Source: Anaerolineales bacterium (GTDB taxonomy: Bacteria; Chloroflexota; Anaerolineae; Anaerolineales; UBA11579). Taken from it: a DNA stretch of 64,000 nt. Every line of letters begins with the position of its first letter. The stretch's first letter is position 1. The stretch spans positions 544,156 to 608,155 of the forward strand of contig JAHBVE010000002.1 in assembly GCA_019637675.1 (NCBI GenBank). The letters are read 5' to 3'. The position numbers and the translations under genes are program-made. Positions 1 to 8,088 of this stretch are shown piece by piece. The notes under the pieces were generated by a model. That model did not search any database. It was not told where the DNA came from and saw only the letters and a program-made list of their open reading frames with translations.

Positions 1-308
1 AGGTTCTGGTAGCCGGTGGCGTTCTCGGCCAGCAGCAGCATGTGGAATGACTTCTTGTCCTCCTCCGGGTCACGATGCTGCATCGTGCGGGAGGCGAGGT
101 AGGTTTCAATGCCGATGAGCGGCTTGACGCCCTTCTCGCGGGCGGTGTTGAAGAAGTCAATCACGCCGTAGAGCGCGCCGTGGTCAGTGATGGCCAGAGC
201 CGGCATCTCCAGCTCTTTGGCCCGGTCCACCAGTTTAGGGATCTTGCTGAACCCGTCCAGCAGGGAGTATTCAGTGTGGACGTGGAGGTGGACGAAGGAG
301 GAGGTCAT
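1..308 (-). CDS. dnaE: DNA polymerase III alpha subunit, N-terminal part (cut by window edge)
   Basis: This is the first ~102 residues of a replicative C-family DNA polymerase; the rest lies beyond base 1. The start reads MTSSFVHLHVHTEYSLLDG, the classic PHP-domain opening with HLHVHTEYS and, further on, ALAITDHGALYGV and KPLIGIE. PHP domains bind metals and in some bacteria proofread. The ATG at 306-308 is the only start that begins at the conserved HLHVH. The leader upstream carries phased 7-bp repeats. A second, different DnaE is at 22419-25496; this one looks like the essential replicase because its PHP motif is the standard one. The identity is clear from the motif; replicase rather than accessory role is inferred. 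Confidence 0.93.
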   Translation of the reverse strand, partial: MTSSFVHLHVHTEYSLLDGFSKIPKLVDRAKELEMPALAITDHGALYGVIDFFNTAREKGVKPLIGIETYLASRTMQHRDPEEDKKSFHMLLLAENATGYQN

Positions 309-318
309 TTTGGAATTT

Positions 319-346
319 TTGATTGTTGATCGTTGATTTGTGATCG
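319..346. repeat. Four phased 7-bp repeats in the dnaE leader
   Basis: Four consecutive heptamers, TTGATTG, TTGATCG, TTGATTT and GTGATCG, share a TGAT core in exact 7-base phase. They lie 11 bases before the dnaE start codon, in the transcribed leader if the -10-like ATTCTA at 375-380 (TAGAAT on the minus strand) is the promoter. Similar phased arrays occur at 13960-14046 and 62152-62225. Confidence 0.6.
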
Positions 347-453
347 CAGAATCAGGCAACGAATCAACAAAGTGATTCTAGCATTCTGGCGGGAGGGATA
401 CTACCCAGCAAGCTTAAAGTTGTAGAGTTTTAAGATTGGAGAAGGGACTGCGT

Positions 454-864
454 TTAGTTATCGGCCAAAATGCCGCCCCATTCTGCCGGGTCAGAGTCGC
501 GCAGGGTCTGAGAGAAGGTCCAGACATGGCCGGCGAGGTCAGCGGCGCTGTATTGGCGCTCGCCGTAGGGGAAATCGTTCGGGCTGGCGAGGATCTTGGC
601 GCCGGCGGCTTTGGCCTGGGCGTAGTGGGCATTCACATCCGCCACGCGCACCATTATGCTGTGGTCCGGCCCGGGCGCAGACTCGCCGCGGGTGACGACG
701 ATGCAGCCGCCCTCCCCCACATTGAGCTGGATGCGGTGGCCGCCGATGCGCAGGCGCGGGGTGAAGCCGAAGGCGGCGCACAGCCACTCGGCGGCAGCGG
801 GCACATCCGGATAGGCCAGCGTGGGGATGACGACGCTATTGGGCATCGAGCGATTGGGGAGCAT
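454..864 (-). CDS. VOC (glyoxalase/bleomycin resistance-like) family protein
   Basis: A 136-residue single-domain vicinal-oxygen-chelate protein. Its YPDVPAAAEWLCAAFGF opening, the IQLNVGEGGCIVV strand and the C-terminal YSAADLAGHVWTFSQ segment are typical of glyoxalase/PhnB-like proteins that act as homodimers on small molecules. The last motif (D..GH.W.F) is the usual metal-side signature. I chose the ATG at 862-864 because a TATACT box ends six bases before it, as at many genes here; an ATG at 844-846 is the alternative. The track's longer frame upstream lacks family similarity. Substrate is not predictable. Confidence 0.85.
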   Translation of the reverse strand: MLPNRSMPNSVVIPTLAYPDVPAAAEWLCAAFGFTPRLRIGGHRIQLNVGEGGCIVVTRGESAPGPDHSIMVRVADVNAHYAQAKAAGAKILASPNDFPYGERQYSAADLAGHVWTFSQTLRDSDPAEWGGILADN

Positions 865-870
865 AGGGCA

Positions 871-876
871 AGTATA
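871..876 (-). promoter_or_regulatory. -10 box TATACT for leaderless VOC gene
   Basis: TATACT on the minus strand, then six bases, then the ATG at 864. No Shine-Dalgarno sequence precedes that ATG, so the mRNA probably starts at or next to the start codon. Confidence 0.55.
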
Positions 877-878
877 GG

Positions 879-1217
879 CTACTGCACTTCGTCTGCGCCA
901 ACCAGCACCAGGGCAACGCCCAAGAGGCAGACCAGGCCGGGCCAGAGCGCGACGGAGCCGATGGTGGAAGCGGGGACAAGACCGGATGCGACCAAAGCGA
1001 CAGAGGCCACCAGCAGCCACCATGTGGGCTTGGCCCCGCGCAGCACCCTATAGCAGCTAGAGAGAATATAGATGAAGCCGGCCACGTGGAGAAGGATGAA
1101 CAACAAGCCAGGAACGGCTGGCGGGCCGAAACTGAGCACTGAGAAGCCCAAGGCCGTCATGACAAGCGCCCCAACGAGACCGCTCAACAGAGAAAGTACA
1201 GCGCCGATTTTTACCAT
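879..1217 (-). CDS. Small integral membrane protein, unknown function
   Basis: 112 residues, almost entirely hydrophobic, with about four membrane segments (roughly residues 4-26, 33-53, 65-82 and 87-108) separated by short polar turns such as YRVLRGAKP. I recognise no family. It is transcribed divergently from secA, with 63 bases between the starts, and lies 14 bases upstream of the VOC gene on the same strand, although the VOC gene has its own -10 box. Regular codon use and the membrane pattern support a real gene. Confidence 0.65.
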   Translation of the reverse strand: MVKIGAVLSLLSGLVGALVMTALGFSVLSFGPPAVPGLLFILLHVAGFIYILSSCYRVLRGAKPTWWLLVASVALVASGLVPASTIGSVALWPGLVCLLGVALVLVGADEVQ

Positions 1218-1246
1218 TGTCTTATACGGTCAATTTTACCGAGGGT

Positions 1247-1252
1247 TATAAT
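1247..1252 (+). promoter_or_regulatory. -10 box TATAAT upstream of secA
   Basis: A perfect TATAAT 28 bases before the secA ATG. A weak GGAG at 1264-1267 could serve as ribosome binding site. I see no clear -35 hexamer at normal spacing. Confidence 0.55.
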
Positions 1253-1280
1253 CACTTTTCAACGGAGTATTAGCCCCATC

Positions 1281-4200
1281 ATGTTCAAAAACATAGCCAA
1301 AATCATCGGGGGCGACCCCAACAAGCAGGCTGTCGAAGCCTACGCCAAGTCGGTTGAACGGATCAATTCGCTGGAAGCAGAGTACGAGACGCTTTCAGAG
1401 GAGGCTTTGCGCGGCAAAACCGCCGAGTTCCGGCAGCGGTTGGCGGCCGGCGAAAGCCTGGACGCCCTGCTGCCCGAGGCCTTTGCCGCGGTGCGCGAGG
1501 CCAGCAAGCGCACGTTGGGCCTGCGGCCCTACGATGTGCAGATGATGGGCGGCATCGCCTTGCATGAGGGGCGGATTGCTGAAATGCGCACCGGCGAGGG
1601 CAAGACCCTGGTGGCGACCGCCCCGCTGTACCTGAATTCACTGAGCGGGCAAGGCGCCCACCTCATCACGGTGAACGATTACCTGGCGCGGCGTGACGCC
1701 CGCTGGATGGGGCCAATCTTCACCCTGCTGGGCGTGAGCGTGGGCGTGCTGCAAATGGGCAACCGCACCGACAGCGGGCGCTGGGCTTACCTGGTGGACC
1801 TGGGCAAGGAATCGACCCAGGAGGACCAGCACCAGCTGCGCCAGGTGGAGCGCAGCGAAGCCTACCAGGCGGATATCACCTACGGCACCAACAGTGAGTT
1901 TGGCTTTGACTACCTGCGCGACAACATGCGCATGACCCAGGCCGAGAAGGTGCAACGCGGCCACAACTACGCCATCATTGACGAAGTGGACAATGTGCTG
2001 ATCGACGAGGCACGCACCCCACTGATCATCTCCGGCCCGGCCCACGACGAGGCTGAGCACTATGTGCGCATGGCCGAAGTGGTGAAGCGCCTGAACCCCG
2101 AAGACTACGAGATCAACGAGAAGGACCGCACGGTCACCCTGACTGAGGTGGGTACGGCGCACATGGAGCAGCTGCTGGGCACGCCGCTAAGCGATCCAGA
2201 GCGCCCCGAGGACGTGACGCCTGAGCAAGCGCGCACGATGGGTTTCGTGGAGCAGGCGCTGCGGGCGCAGTTCCTGTTCAAGCGCAACAAGGACTATTTG
2301 GTGCAGGGCGGCCAGGTGGTGATCATCGACGAGTTCACCGGGCGTCTGATGCCCGGGCGCCGCTGGTCAGACGGTTTGCACCAGGCGGTGGAAGCCAAAG
2401 AGAAGGTGAAGGTGGAGAGCGAGAACGTGACCTACGCCACCATCACCATCCAGAACTACTTCCGTATGTATGCCAAGCTGGCCGGCATGACCGGTACGGC
2501 GCTGACCGAGGCCGAAGAGTTCAGCAAGATCTACAAGCTGGAGGTGGTGGCGCTGCCGCCGCAGGTGGAGTACGCCGCCTCGCGCAAAGAGTCGACCCTG
2601 GAAGAGGTGGAAGCCAAGGATGAGCAGGGCTACCGCTACAGCTATTTTGCGCGCCGGGATGACCCGCAGAAGGCGCCGGCCCTGTGGCGGCGCAAAGATT
2701 ACCCGGATGTGGTCTACCGCACCGAGGAAGCCAAGCTGCGCTCGATCGTGCAGGAGATCATCAGCATCCACGTGATCGGCCGCCCGATCCTGGTGGGCAC
2801 CACCTCGGTCGAGCGCTCAGACCAGCTCTCGAGCCGCCTGCGGCCGGAGCCGATCCAGCGCATGCTGCAAACCATGCTGCTACGCCAGATATGGCTGCAG
2901 AAGAACAACAAGACCGACGAAGGCTTCATTATTCCTGAGCTGCAATTCCTGTATGAACCGCTGGAGAAGTTGAACGTGGCGCAATTGCGCCAGTTCGGGC
3001 GGGATCTGGGGGTGCAGCTCAATTTGCAGAACGAAGAGAACCTGCCCACCCTGCTGAGCAGCCTGGGCCTGCGGGCCGAAGATGCGCCGCGGCTGGTGAA
3101 CGTGATCCAGGGCGGCGTGCCGCACCAGGTGCTGAACGCCCGCAAGCACACAGAAGAGAGCCAGATCATTGCGGGCGCGGGTGCGTTCGGCGCGGTAACG
3201 ATCGCCACCAACATGGCGGGCCGCGGCGTGGACATCAAACTGGGCGGCGAGATCGCCGAAGAGGTGACCGCAGCGGTCAACCGCGTGCTGCGCAAGGCCG
3301 GGCACGCCCAGGCCTATGCGATGAGCTACGACGAGCAGCGCAAGCTGCTGCAAGGGATGAACCCGGCCGACTTTGGCATCTACAAGTCCGAGGTGGAGTA
3401 CTTCATGCAGTCGGTGGAGGAGATGGGCAAGGTCAAGACGCTGGGCGGCTTGCACGTCATCGGCAGCGAGCGGCACGACGCGCGGCGTATCGACAACCAG
3501 CTGCGCGGCCGCGCCGCCCGCCAGGGCGATCCGGGCTCCTCGCGCTTTTACCTCTCGCTGCAGGATGACCTGATGCGCCTGTTCGGCGGGCAACAGGTGG
3601 AGAGCGCTATGCTGCGCATGCGCATGGATGACGCCCTGCCGCTGGAGTATGGGCTGGTGAGCCGCATCATTGAGCAGTCGCAGACGCGGGTGGAGGGCGC
3701 CAACTTCGACGCCCGCAAGCACCTGCTGGAGTACGACGATGTGCTGAACTCGCAGCGCGCCACGGTGTATGCGCAGCGCGACCGGATCATGTCCAAAGAT
3801 GACCTGACCGACGACGTGCTGCAGATGCTGGAAGAGGAAGTGAGCCTGCGCGTGCCGGCGGCTATGGCCGACAGCGACGGGGCCTGGAAGCTACTGGCCT
3901 GGCTGGAACAGATCCAGCCCACATTGATCATTAATGGCGTGCCGGTGCCCTCCTTCACCTTCCAGTTGTTGTTGGATGAGCTGAAGGCCAAGAACCTGCA
4001 GAGCGTAGACGAGGCCAAGACGGCGTTGAACGAAGTCGCCACGCGCGCCCTGCAGGCCGAGCAGGCGCACTTGCTGAGCAGCCTGGCCGGGCTGGTGGAG
4101 AGCAACCAGACCCGGCTCGACCAGGTGCTGGACGAGCGCCTGGAGACCATTGAAACGTTCAAACAAGGCTTGCGCATGGAGGATGAAGGCCAGGGGCGCA

Positions 4201-5360
4201 ATGCCAATGAGCTGAGCACCGAACTGAGCAACGCCCTGCACATGCCGCTGAAGATCGACGGCGGGCTGCAGAAGCTGCTGCGCGAGAATCCGGAAGCCGC
4301 GGCTGACCAGATCTACGAGCAGGTCGCCACGGCGCTGACCGAGCAGGCCATCGCCCGTGTGGTGGGCGCGGTGGAGCGCCGCCTGGAGAGCGACCTGGGC
4401 CTGAAGCCGGCCGAACTGGCCAACCAGGATTGGCCGCAGATCAGCGAGCAGCTGAACGCGGCGGTCAACGCCGAGTTTGCCGCCCGCCAGGAGCGGCTGA
4501 TCGGCAACGGCGAAGGCCAGCTGGCCAAGGATGTGGCCCAGGTGCTGGGCGACGGCGAAGTCAGCGAGCTGAAGCTGCTGAGTGCCCTGCTGGCGATGCC
4601 AGAGAGCCGCGTGACCAGCTTCGACAAGCGCAACCATCAGCAGGTGGTGCAGCGCCGCCGCCGCATGAGCCTGACGTACTACGCGGCCAATTTCATTGAA
4701 GGGCTGGATGAGCAGAAGGCGGGTGACCGCATTCTGAGCCACCTCAAGAACGCCCGCCGCGCCACGGAAGCCGTATGGGGCACGGGTACCTGGGACGCGG
4801 TGGCCGGGCGCACGCTGGCCGAGCTCTCGCCGCAGGCGAGCGAGGCGGTGCGCAGCGCCATCGGCGAGGAGGCGTATGCGGCGCTGGGCAGCCAGCCGCT
4901 GAGCAGCCAGCCGCTGAGCAGCCTGCCGGAGGAAGCACGCGTCAAGACGGTGGCCGAGTTGGGCCGCCGGGCGCTGAACGAAAGCTATCGCCAGGTGTTG
5001 CTGCGGGTGATCTCCGAGTTGTGGGTGGACTATTTGACCCGTATGGAAGCACTGCGCATCTCGGTGCGCCTGGAAGCGTACGCCCAGCGTGACCCGCTGG
5101 TGGAGTACAAGGCGCAAGCCTTCAAGATGTTCCAGACCCTGTTCGCAGATATGCGCAGCAGCCTGGTCAACCGCATGTTCACCTTTGGCCCTGGCGCAGT
5201 GCAGAGCCTGGCGCGCGGCGCCAGCCCAGCGCCGGCGGCGGCGGCCAGCAGCCCGATGGCAACCGGCAGCAACGGCAGCCAGGAAGCGGGCGAGCCGGCC
5301 GCGGCGAGCGATGGTGGCGATGGCGGCAAAGGCAAACGCCGCCGCCGCAAGAAGAAGTAG
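1281..5360 (+). CDS. secA: Preprotein translocase ATPase SecA, greatly expanded form
   Basis: SecA drives proteins through SecYEG by ATP hydrolysis. This copy has 1359 residues; most SecA proteins have 800-950. Visible motifs: Walker A MRTGEGKT at 102-109, Walker B DEVDNVLIDEAR at 234-245 (Asn where Ser is usual), GVDIKLGG near 649-656, RGRAARQGDPGSS at 742-754, and the scaffold motif YDDVLNSQR near 818. RDPLVEYK near 1270 marks the C-terminal helical region. Extra sequence lies at about 161-195, 517-612 (between TTSVERSDQLS and PHQVLNARKH), 660-715, and some 250 residues between 830 and 1250. The C-terminus is a Gly/Ala-rich linker ending in KGKRRRRKKK and lacks the CxCxSGxxxxxCC SecB/zinc motif. 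The core ATPase is intact, so it should be functional. Confidence 0.97.
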   Translation: MFKNIAKIIGGDPNKQAVEAYAKSVERINSLEAEYETLSEEALRGKTAEFRQRLAAGESLDALLPEAFAAVREASKRTLGLRPYDVQMMGGIALHEGRIAEMRTGEGKTLVATAPLYLNSLSGQGAHLITVNDYLARRDARWMGPIFTLLGVSVGVLQMGNRTDSGRWAYLVDLGKESTQEDQHQLRQVERSEAYQADITYGTNSEFGFDYLRDNMRMTQAEKVQRGHNYAIIDEVDNVLIDEARTPLIISGPAHDEAEHYVRMAEVVKRLNPEDYEINEKDRTVTLTEVGTAHMEQLLGTPLSDPERPEDVTPEQARTMGFVEQALRAQFLFKRNKDYLVQGGQVVIIDEFTGRLMPGRRWSDGLHQAVEAKEKVKVESENVTYATITIQNYFRMYAKLAGMTGTALTEAEEFSKIYKLEVVALPPQVEYAASRKESTLEEVEAKDEQGYRYSYFARRDDPQKAPALWRRKDYPDVVYRTEEAKLRSIVQEIISIHVIGRPILVGTTSVERSDQLSSRLRPEPIQRMLQTMLLRQIWLQKNNKTDEGFIIPELQFLYEPLEKLNVAQLRQFGRDLGVQLNLQNEENLPTLLSSLGLRAEDAPRLVNVIQGGVPHQVLNARKHTEESQIIAGAGAFGAVTIATNMAGRGVDIKLGGEIAEEVTAAVNRVLRKAGHAQAYAMSYDEQRKLLQGMNPADFGIYKSEVEYFMQSVEEMGKVKTLGGLHVIGSERHDARRIDNQLRGRAARQGDPGSSRFYLSLQDDLMRLFGGQQVESAMLRMRMDDALPLEYGLVSRIIEQSQTRVEGANFDARKHLLEYDDVLNSQRATVYAQRDRIMSKDDLTDDVLQMLEEEVSLRVPAAMADSDGAWKLLAWLEQIQPTLIINGVPVPSFTFQLLLDELKAKNLQSVDEAKTALNEVATRALQAEQAHLLSSLAGLVESNQTRLDQVLDERLETIETFKQGLRMEDEGQGRNANELSTELSNALHMPLKIDGGLQKLLRENPEAAADQIYEQVATALTEQAIARVVGAVERRLESDLGLKPAELANQDWPQISEQLNAAVNAEFAARQERLIGNGEGQLAKDVAQVLGDGEVSELKLLSALLAMPESRVTSFDKRNHQQVVQRRRRMSLTYYAANFIEGLDEQKAGDRILSHLKNARRATEAVWGTGTWDAVAGRTLAELSPQASEAVRSAIGEEAYAALGSQPLSSQPLSSLPEEARVKTVAELGRRALNESYRQVLLRVISELWVDYLTRMEALRISVRLEAYAQRDPLVEYKAQAFKMFQTLFADMRSSLVNRMFTFGPGAVQSLARGASPAPAAAASSPMATGSNGSQEAGEPAAASDGGDGGKGKRRRRKKK

Positions 5361-5368
5361 GAGCCCGC

Positions 5369-6208
5369 ATGGCAGCAGAATGGCATCTGATCCCCACCGG
5401 GCGCGTGTGGGTGGACCCGGGCGGCCCGTTCGGCCTGGTGCCGCGCGCACTATGGAGCCGCAGCCAGCAGGTCAATGAGCATGGCCTGGTGGCGATGGAC
5501 CTGACCTGTTTGTTGATCATCTCGGAGGACAAGACCATCCTGGTGGATACTGGGCTGGGCGACAAGCTCAACGAGAAAGGCGTGCGCCAGTGGAACCTGG
5601 AGTACCCGCAGGGCACGATGCTGGAGAATCTGGCGGCGCACGGCGTGCGGCCGCAGGATGTGGATATTGTGCTGGACACGCACCTGCACGGCGACCATTG
5701 CAGCGGCAACACCACGATCGTGGATGGCGCGCTGGTAGCCACCTTCCCCAACGCGGAATATTGGGTGCAGCGCCTGGAATTCGCGGATGCAATGCACACG
5801 AATGAGCGCACGCGTGCCACCTACCTGCCAGAGAATTTTGTGCCCCTGTGGGAGCAAGGCAAGCTGCGCCTGCTGCACGGGGACACGCAGGTGACCAAGG
5901 ATGTGCGCTGCGTGGTGACGCCGGGCCATACCCGCGCCATGCAGTGCGTGCTGTACGAAGGCGACAGCCAGCCGCTGTTGTACGTGGCGGACCTGGCCAG
6001 CTATGCCGTGCACATGGAGCGCCGCGCCTGGGTCACCGCGTATGATGTGGAGCCGCTCGAAACCATCCGCACCAAGGGCTATTGGCAAGATTGGGCGCTG
6101 GAGACCCAGGCCCGCCTGGTGTTCGAGCACGACACAACCATGCCGGTGGGCGTGCTGACCCGAGATGATGAAGGCAAGCTGAAGGTGAAGGCCGCCGCCA
6201 TCAACTGA
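5369..6208 (+). CDS. MBL-fold metallo-hydrolase (N-acyl-lactonase-like)
   Basis: 279 residues with the metallo-beta-lactamase metal motif THLHGDH (His105, His107, Asp109, His110), a later histidine in VTPGHTRAM, and an Asp in VADLASYAV. This pattern suits two-zinc hydrolases such as lactonases and related esterases. An AGGAG ribosome site lies just before the ATG, and the start is only 9 bases after secA, so it is probably cotranscribed with it; no functional link is evident. The substrate cannot be assigned from sequence alone. Confidence 0.88.
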   Translation: MAAEWHLIPTGRVWVDPGGPFGLVPRALWSRSQQVNEHGLVAMDLTCLLIISEDKTILVDTGLGDKLNEKGVRQWNLEYPQGTMLENLAAHGVRPQDVDIVLDTHLHGDHCSGNTTIVDGALVATFPNAEYWVQRLEFADAMHTNERTRATYLPENFVPLWEQGKLRLLHGDTQVTKDVRCVVTPGHTRAMQCVLYEGDSQPLLYVADLASYAVHMERRAWVTAYDVEPLETIRTKGYWQDWALETQARLVFEHDTTMPVGVLTRDDEGKLKVKAAAIN

Positions 6209-6236
6209 TCGCAGCGCCAACGGCCAAGGCGAGGTA

Positions 6237-6485
6237 ATGATGGGTAGCGATTTCTCTCGTTTGAAGCGTAAACGCGTGCCAATGCCAGCGGATGTGCGTG
6301 CGGCGTTGGAGCAAAACGGGCTGCTGGCCGCCTACAAGCAGCGCCCAGCCTACCAACAGAATGACTATATTGGCTGGATCGTGCGCTCGGTGCGGCCAGC
6401 CACCCGCCAGAAACGCCTGGAACAGATGCTGGATGAGCTAAAGCGCGGCGGGGTGTACATGAACATGAAGTGGACGCCGCGCTGA
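6237..6485 (+). CDS. YdeI/OmpD-associated family protein, short form
   Basis: 82 residues. The segment AYQQNDYIGWIVRSVRPATR followed by RLEQMLDELKRGG is the characteristic C-terminal part of YdeI/OmpD-associated (bacteriocin-protection-like) proteins. The usual N-terminal half is missing or very short, so this is a minimal member. Two adjacent ATGs (6237 and 6240) are equally possible starts. It lies 28 bases after the MBL gene, likely in the same operon. Molecular function is unknown. Confidence 0.72.
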   Translation: MMGSDFSRLKRKRVPMPADVRAALEQNGLLAAYKQRPAYQQNDYIGWIVRSVRPATRQKRLEQMLDELKRGGVYMNMKWTPR

Positions 6486-6509
6486 GCGCGGCAGCCTGGA
6501 AGCCCAACC

Positions 6510-6854
6510 ATGATCAAGATCAAACGAGTGTACGAGCCGGCCGAGCGGGGTGATGGCTACCGCGTGCTGGTGGACCGCCTGTGGCCGCGTGGGTTGAAAA
6601 AGGAAGCGGCCGGGCTGGACCTGTGGCTCAAGGACATTGCGCCCTCGCCTTCCCTGCGCACCTGGTTTGGGCACAAGCCGGAGCGCTTCGCAGAGTTCAG
6701 CAAGAAGTACAAGGCTGAGCTAAAGGCCAACCCTGCGGTGGCGCAGTTGCGGGCGCTGGCCGGCGAGCACAAGACGGTGACGCTGCTGTACGGGGCGCGG
6801 GATACTGAGCACAATCATGCGGTGGTGTTGGCGGAGTATGTGGGGCGGGGATGA
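6510..6854 (+). CDS. DUF488 family protein (YeaO-like)
   Basis: 114 residues matching DUF488/YeaO proteins throughout: IKRVYEPAERGDGYRVLVDR, LWPRGLKKE, LWLKDIAPSPSLRTWFGH, and the final VTLLYGARDTEHNHAVVL. The arginine and aspartate positions of the signature are present. Family function is uncertain; some members are linked to nitrite or stress responses. It is the last gene of the + strand run that starts at secA, followed by a repeat-rich gap and the convergent mutM gene. Confidence 0.9.
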   Translation: MIKIKRVYEPAERGDGYRVLVDRLWPRGLKKEAAGLDLWLKDIAPSPSLRTWFGHKPERFAEFSKKYKAELKANPAVAQLRALAGEHKTVTLLYGARDTEHNHAVVLAEYVGRG

Positions 6855-7204
6855 GAGTAAAAGCAGCACAACCCAGATTGCTTCGTCGCTCAGCGGCTGC
6901 GCCGCCTCACGTCCTCGCAATGACGGGAGGGGAAGCGGATTGCTTCGGGGCTGAAGGTTGCATTTTCATGCAACCTTCAGGCTCTCGCAATGACAAGCGG
7001 GCGGGTCTGAGACCCGCCCCTACGCCTGATAGTTCGTCCTATCTACAACAAGATAGACAAACAAAACCAGATTGCTTCGTCGTTCAGCGGCTGCGCCGCT
7101 TCACGTCCTCGCAATGACGGGAGGGGAAGGCGGATTCCTTCGCTTCGCTCGCAATGAGGGCGGGTCTGAGACCCGCCCCTACGCTATCGATGCAATGACA
7201 AGAT
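6855..7204. repeat. Composite intergenic repeat region between convergent genes
   Basis: This 350-base gap holds no credible gene. A 63-base unit occurs at 6873-6935 and again at 7067-7129 with two differences. A 27-base palindromic unit (GGGTCTGAGACCC core) occurs identically at 6999-7025 and 7158-7184. A perfect 13-bp hairpin with a TTTC loop lies at 6951-6980. The CTCGCAATGAC word appears in both 63-base copies and again at 6984-6994. The arrangement resembles REP-type or small non-autonomous interspersed repeats. Convergent location between DUF488 and mutM could also let the hairpins end transcription from both sides. Confidence 0.8.
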
Positions 7205-8023
7205 TTAGAGGCGCTGGCAGTTGGGACAGTAGTGCGTGCTGCGCTGGCCCACGACGATGCGGCTGATGGGTGTGCCGCAGCGCGGGCAGGGCTCGCCGGT
7301 TTGCTGGTAGGCCTTGAAGTAATTCTGGAATTCCCCACCCCGATAGACCCAATCAATGCTGGCTCCGTTGCGTTTGATGCCTTCGGTCAGCACCTTGCGG
7401 ATGGCGCGCAGCAGCCTGCCGGCGGCAGCCTTGTCTACGGATTGACTGGCTTGCAGCGGGTGCAGCTGGGCGGTCCACAGCGCTTCGTCGGCGTAGATGT
7501 TGCCCAGGCCGGCAATGAAGGCCTGGTCGAGCAGGAGCGGCTTGAGCTGGCGGTTGCGCTCGGTGAGCATGCGGTGGAAGCGGGCGGGCGTAAGGGCCAG
7601 ATCGAATGGCTCGGGGCCGAGGGCGCCGAGCACCACTTCGGGATCATCCAGCAGCCAAATGCGGCCGAACTTGCGGGCATCATCGAAGCTGAGCTGGACC
7701 CCGTCATCGAAGAACATCTGCACGCGGGCGAAGCGCCCCAGCGGCTGCTCGCCGCGGCCCAGCAGCAGATCACCGCTCATGCGCAGGTGCACCAGCAGGC
7801 CGCCCTGCGAGAGGTCAATGCGGATGAACTTGCCGCGCCGCCCCACCCCGGTGACCTGGCGGCCGGCGAGCTGCTGGCCGAAGCTGCGGGCGCCGGGCAC
7901 GGCGATGCTGCGCGGCCAGCGCACGCGGGCGTGCGCAAAGCGCCGGCCGATGACGTTGAGGCCGAGGCCCTGGCCGCTCACCAGGGAGCGGGCTACGGTT
8001 TCTACTTCGGGGAGTTCTGGCAT
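7205..8023 (-). CDS. mutM: Formamidopyrimidine-DNA glycosylase (Fpg/MutM)
   Basis: 272 residues. Base-excision repair enzyme that removes 8-oxoguanine and other oxidised purines. The start MPELPEVETVARSL carries the catalytic Pro (after Met removal) and Glu. The GRRGKFI segment holds the conserved lysine, and HLRMSGDLL and LGNIYADEALW are family motifs. The C-terminus has the zinc finger CPRCGTPISR...YCPNCQRL with all four cysteines. It lies downstream of prs on the same strand, separated by a strong hairpin, so it may be transcribed only partly with prs. Confidence 0.97.
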   Translation of the reverse strand: MPELPEVETVARSLVSGQGLGLNVIGRRFAHARVRWPRSIAVPGARSFGQQLAGRQVTGVGRRGKFIRIDLSQGGLLVHLRMSGDLLLGRGEQPLGRFARVQMFFDDGVQLSFDDARKFGRIWLLDDPEVVLGALGPEPFDLALTPARFHRMLTERNRQLKPLLLDQAFIAGLGNIYADEALWTAQLHPLQASQSVDKAAAGRLLRAIRKVLTEGIKRNGASIDWVYRGGEFQNYFKAYQQTGEPCPRCGTPISRIVVGQRSTHYCPNCQRL

Positions 8024-8041
8024 GGTGTGCTACTTCGTAGC

Positions 8042-8085
8042 GCGGGCAAAGCTACTCGCTTACAGCGGGTCACGCTTTGCCGCGC
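8042..8085 (-). terminator. Hairpin after prs, possible weak terminator
   Basis: Just after the prs stop, GCGGCAAAGC (minus strand) can pair with GCTTTGCCCGC about 22 bases later. A short GCTACGAAGTAGC palindrome follows at about 8031-8043. There is no T-run, so this may attenuate or stabilise mRNA rather than terminate. Confidence 0.4.
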
Positions 8086-8088
8086 AGC

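Noticed and set aside
3891..5450. 519-codon minus strand frame within secA
   Set aside because: Shadow of the SecA C-terminal region, with unlikely Ala/Arg/Gln-rich composition.
6855..7204. CRISPR array
   Set aside because: Only two copies per unit, unequal spacing, and the units are palindromic or near-coding words; no cas genes nearby.
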